Of a DNA stretch of 64,000 nt, positions 62,788 through 64,000 are shown in pieces. Each line of letters begins with the position of its first letter. The stretch's first letter is position 1. Both the position numbers and the translations under genes were made by a program. Source of the DNA: Limimaricola sp027213785 (GTDB lineage Bacteria > Pseudomonadota > Alphaproteobacteria > Rhodobacterales > Rhodobacteraceae). The notes below the pieces were generated by a model. That model was not told the origin of the DNA. It made no database searches and saw nothing but the letters and a program-made list of their open reading frames with translations. The stretch is taken from positions 62,001 through 126,000 of the forward strand of contig NZ_CP193759.1 of NCBI RefSeq assembly GCF_050847355.1, in the 5' to 3' direction.

Positions 62788-64000
62788 ATGGCCACCATGA
62801 CCGCCGAACCCCAGACCGCCTATCTCGACGAACCCGCCGCCGGCCGGCTCAACATCCGCTACGCCCCCGAAGAGGGCACCGAGATCGCCGAGAACCCGCC
62901 GCGCTTCACCTGGCTGCCGGTGGTCGACGAGGCGGCGCGCTACGTGCTGCGCGTTTCGACCGACCCGGATTACGCCGACGACGCGACCCGGCTCTTCACC
63001 GACCTGCCGCTCAACTTCCTGACGCCCGACGCGGCGCTGCCGCCGGGCCGCTGGCATTGGTCCTACGCGGTCTGGGACACGGACGCCAAGCGTCCGGCCA
63101 CCCGCTGGAGCAGGTCCCGCGCCTTCGATCTGCCCGAGGCGCTGCCCGAGACGCCGCTGCCCAACCGCGCCGAGCGCTATGCCCGCGCCGACATGGCGCA
63201 TCCGCGGCTGTGGCTCGGCCCCGAAGAGCTCGCGGCATTCCGCGAGGCGGTCGCGGCCGACCCGCAGCATTGCAACTGGCAGAACTTCTTCGACAAGTCG
63301 GTCAAGCCATGGCTCGACCGCGAGATCATGGCCGAACCCGCGCCATATCCGAACAACACCCGCACCGCGCCGATCTGGCGTCAGACCTATATCGACTGCC
63401 AAGAGCTGATCTACGCGATCCGCCATCTCGCCGTCGCGGGCAAGGTGCTGGGCGACGAGGCCATGCTCGCCCGCTCGAAGGAATGGCTGCTCTCGGCTGC
63501 CGACTGGGATCCGGCGGGCACCACCTCGCGCGGCTATACCGACGAATGGGCCTTCCGCGTCGCCGTGGCGCTGGCATGGGGCTATGACTGGCTGCGCGAC
63601 GTGCTCGACGAGGACGAGGAGGCGCGCGTCCGCCAGGCGCTCCTGGTGCGGACCCGCGAGGTGGCCGATCACGTGATCCGCCATGCGCATATCCACCTCT
63701 TCCCCTATGACAGCCACGCGGTGCGCTCGGTCTCGGCGGTGCTCGTGCCCGCCTGCATCGCGCTTCTCGACGAAGAGCCCGAGGCGCGCGAGTGGCTCGA
63801 CTACTCGATCGAGTTCCTCTGGACCGTCTACTCGCCATGGGGCGACAGCGATGGCGGCTGGGCCGAGGGGCCGCATTACTGGATGACCGGCATGGCCTAT
63901 CTCACCGAGGCGGCCAACCTGCTGAAATCCTTCACGGGACTGAACCTCTACGAGCGGCCGTTCTTCCAGAAGACCGGGGATTTCCCGCTCTATACAAAGG
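62788..64000 (+). CDS. PL15-type exolytic oligoalginate lyase (Atu3025-like), 3' truncated by window edge
   Basis: 404 residues are visible and the frame is open at the window end; the full protein should be about 770 residues. It starts at the ATG at 62788 after AAGGATG. The visible part (small N-terminal beta domain with ENPPRFTWLPVVDEAARYVL, then the alpha/alpha barrel with PYPNNTRTAPIWRQTYIDCQ and HLFPYDSHAVRSVSAVL) follows Agrobacterium Atu3025 closely from memory. No clear signal peptide, so it should act in the cytoplasm on imported alginate oligosaccharides, releasing unsaturated uronate for KdgF. The C-terminal catalytic beta-sandwich is not in the window. Confidence 0.88.
   Translation, partial: MATMTAEPQTAYLDEPAAGRLNIRYAPEEGTEIAENPPRFTWLPVVDEAARYVLRVSTDPDYADDATRLFTDLPLNFLTPDAALPPGRWHWSYAVWDTDAKRPATRWSRSRAFDLPEALPETPLPNRAERYARADMAHPRLWLGPEELAAFREAVAADPQHCNWQNFFDKSVKPWLDREIMAEPAPYPNNTRTAPIWRQTYIDCQELIYAIRHLAVAGKVLGDEAMLARSKEWLLSAADWDPAGTTSRGYTDEWAFRVAVALAWGYDWLRDVLDEDEEARVRQALLVRTREVADHVIRHAHIHLFPYDSHAVRSVSAVLVPACIALLDEEPEAREWLDYSIEFLWTVYSPWGDSDGGWAEGPHYWMTGMAYLTEAANLLKSFTGLNLYERPFFQKTGDFPLYTK

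Overview
The window (about 64 kb, GC-rich, tightly packed, frequent ATGA/TGATG overlaps) reads as chromosome of a heterotrophic alphaproteobacterium, most likely Rhodobacterales. The support is the mix of MocR and GntR/FCD regulators, several TRAP and ABC importers, polyamine genes, a caa3-like cytochrome oxidase cluster, Ku/LigD, and alginate genes resembling Agrobacterium Atu3021-3025. The genus cannot be fixed from this sequence. I saw no rRNA, tRNA, CRISPR array, prophage or insertion sequence.

Layout. 1-3 kb: the 3' part of a MocR regulator, and a BCCT osmolyte transporter. 3.3-8.4 kb: a periplasmic four-EF-hand protein, then a cytochrome c oxidase operon (II, I, III-like, III, IV). 8.5-13.1 kb: polyamine genes (agmatinase family, gamma-glutamylputrescine oxidase and synthetase types) with a divergent GntR regulator. 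13.1-24.3 kb: a divergent catabolic island. Leftward it encodes a class II aldolase, an oligopeptide-type ABC importer, a hydroxyacid dehydrogenase and a D-amino-acid dehydrogenase. Rightward it encodes a GntR regulator, a histone-deacetylase-like amidohydrolase and a class III aminotransferase. Its substrate is unknown.

24.4-36 kb: a hexuronate operon with its GntR regulator: uxuA, uxuB, kdgK, an AGE-family epimerase, a TRAP importer, uxaC, kduI, kduD. It feeds saturated and unsaturated uronates into 2-keto-3-deoxygluconate and its phosphate. 36.3-40.6 kb: an RND efflux pair. 40.7-45 kb: Ku, LigD (bacterial NHEJ) and a Spo0M-like protein. 45-50.4 kb: an AhpD-like protein with a TetR regulator, O-acetylhomoserine sulfhydrylase, CcdA/CcdB toxin-antitoxin, a MarR regulator, a gene-poor stretch and an RpiR regulator. 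50.6-57.4 kb: a BKACE/aminotransferase pair, then a TRAP importer divergent from an RraA-like gene and a GntR regulator. 57.4-64 kb: an alginate-oligosaccharide locus (KdgF cupin, ABC importer with a calcium-site AlgQ-type binding protein, start of a PL15 oligoalginate lyase) that runs off the end.

How it fits together. Most of the window is substrate capture by high-affinity importers, each paired with its own catabolic enzymes and a local repressor-type regulator. The alginate locus makes unsaturated uronate that KdgF linearises. The uronate operon holds KduI, KduD and KdgK, which can take related intermediates to KDPG. Two results stand out. First, the EF-hand gene and the RND operon, 33 kb apart, carry the same 55-bp inverted operator with identical geometry. 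Second, the 13-24 kb island combines enzymes that do not match a pathway I can name.
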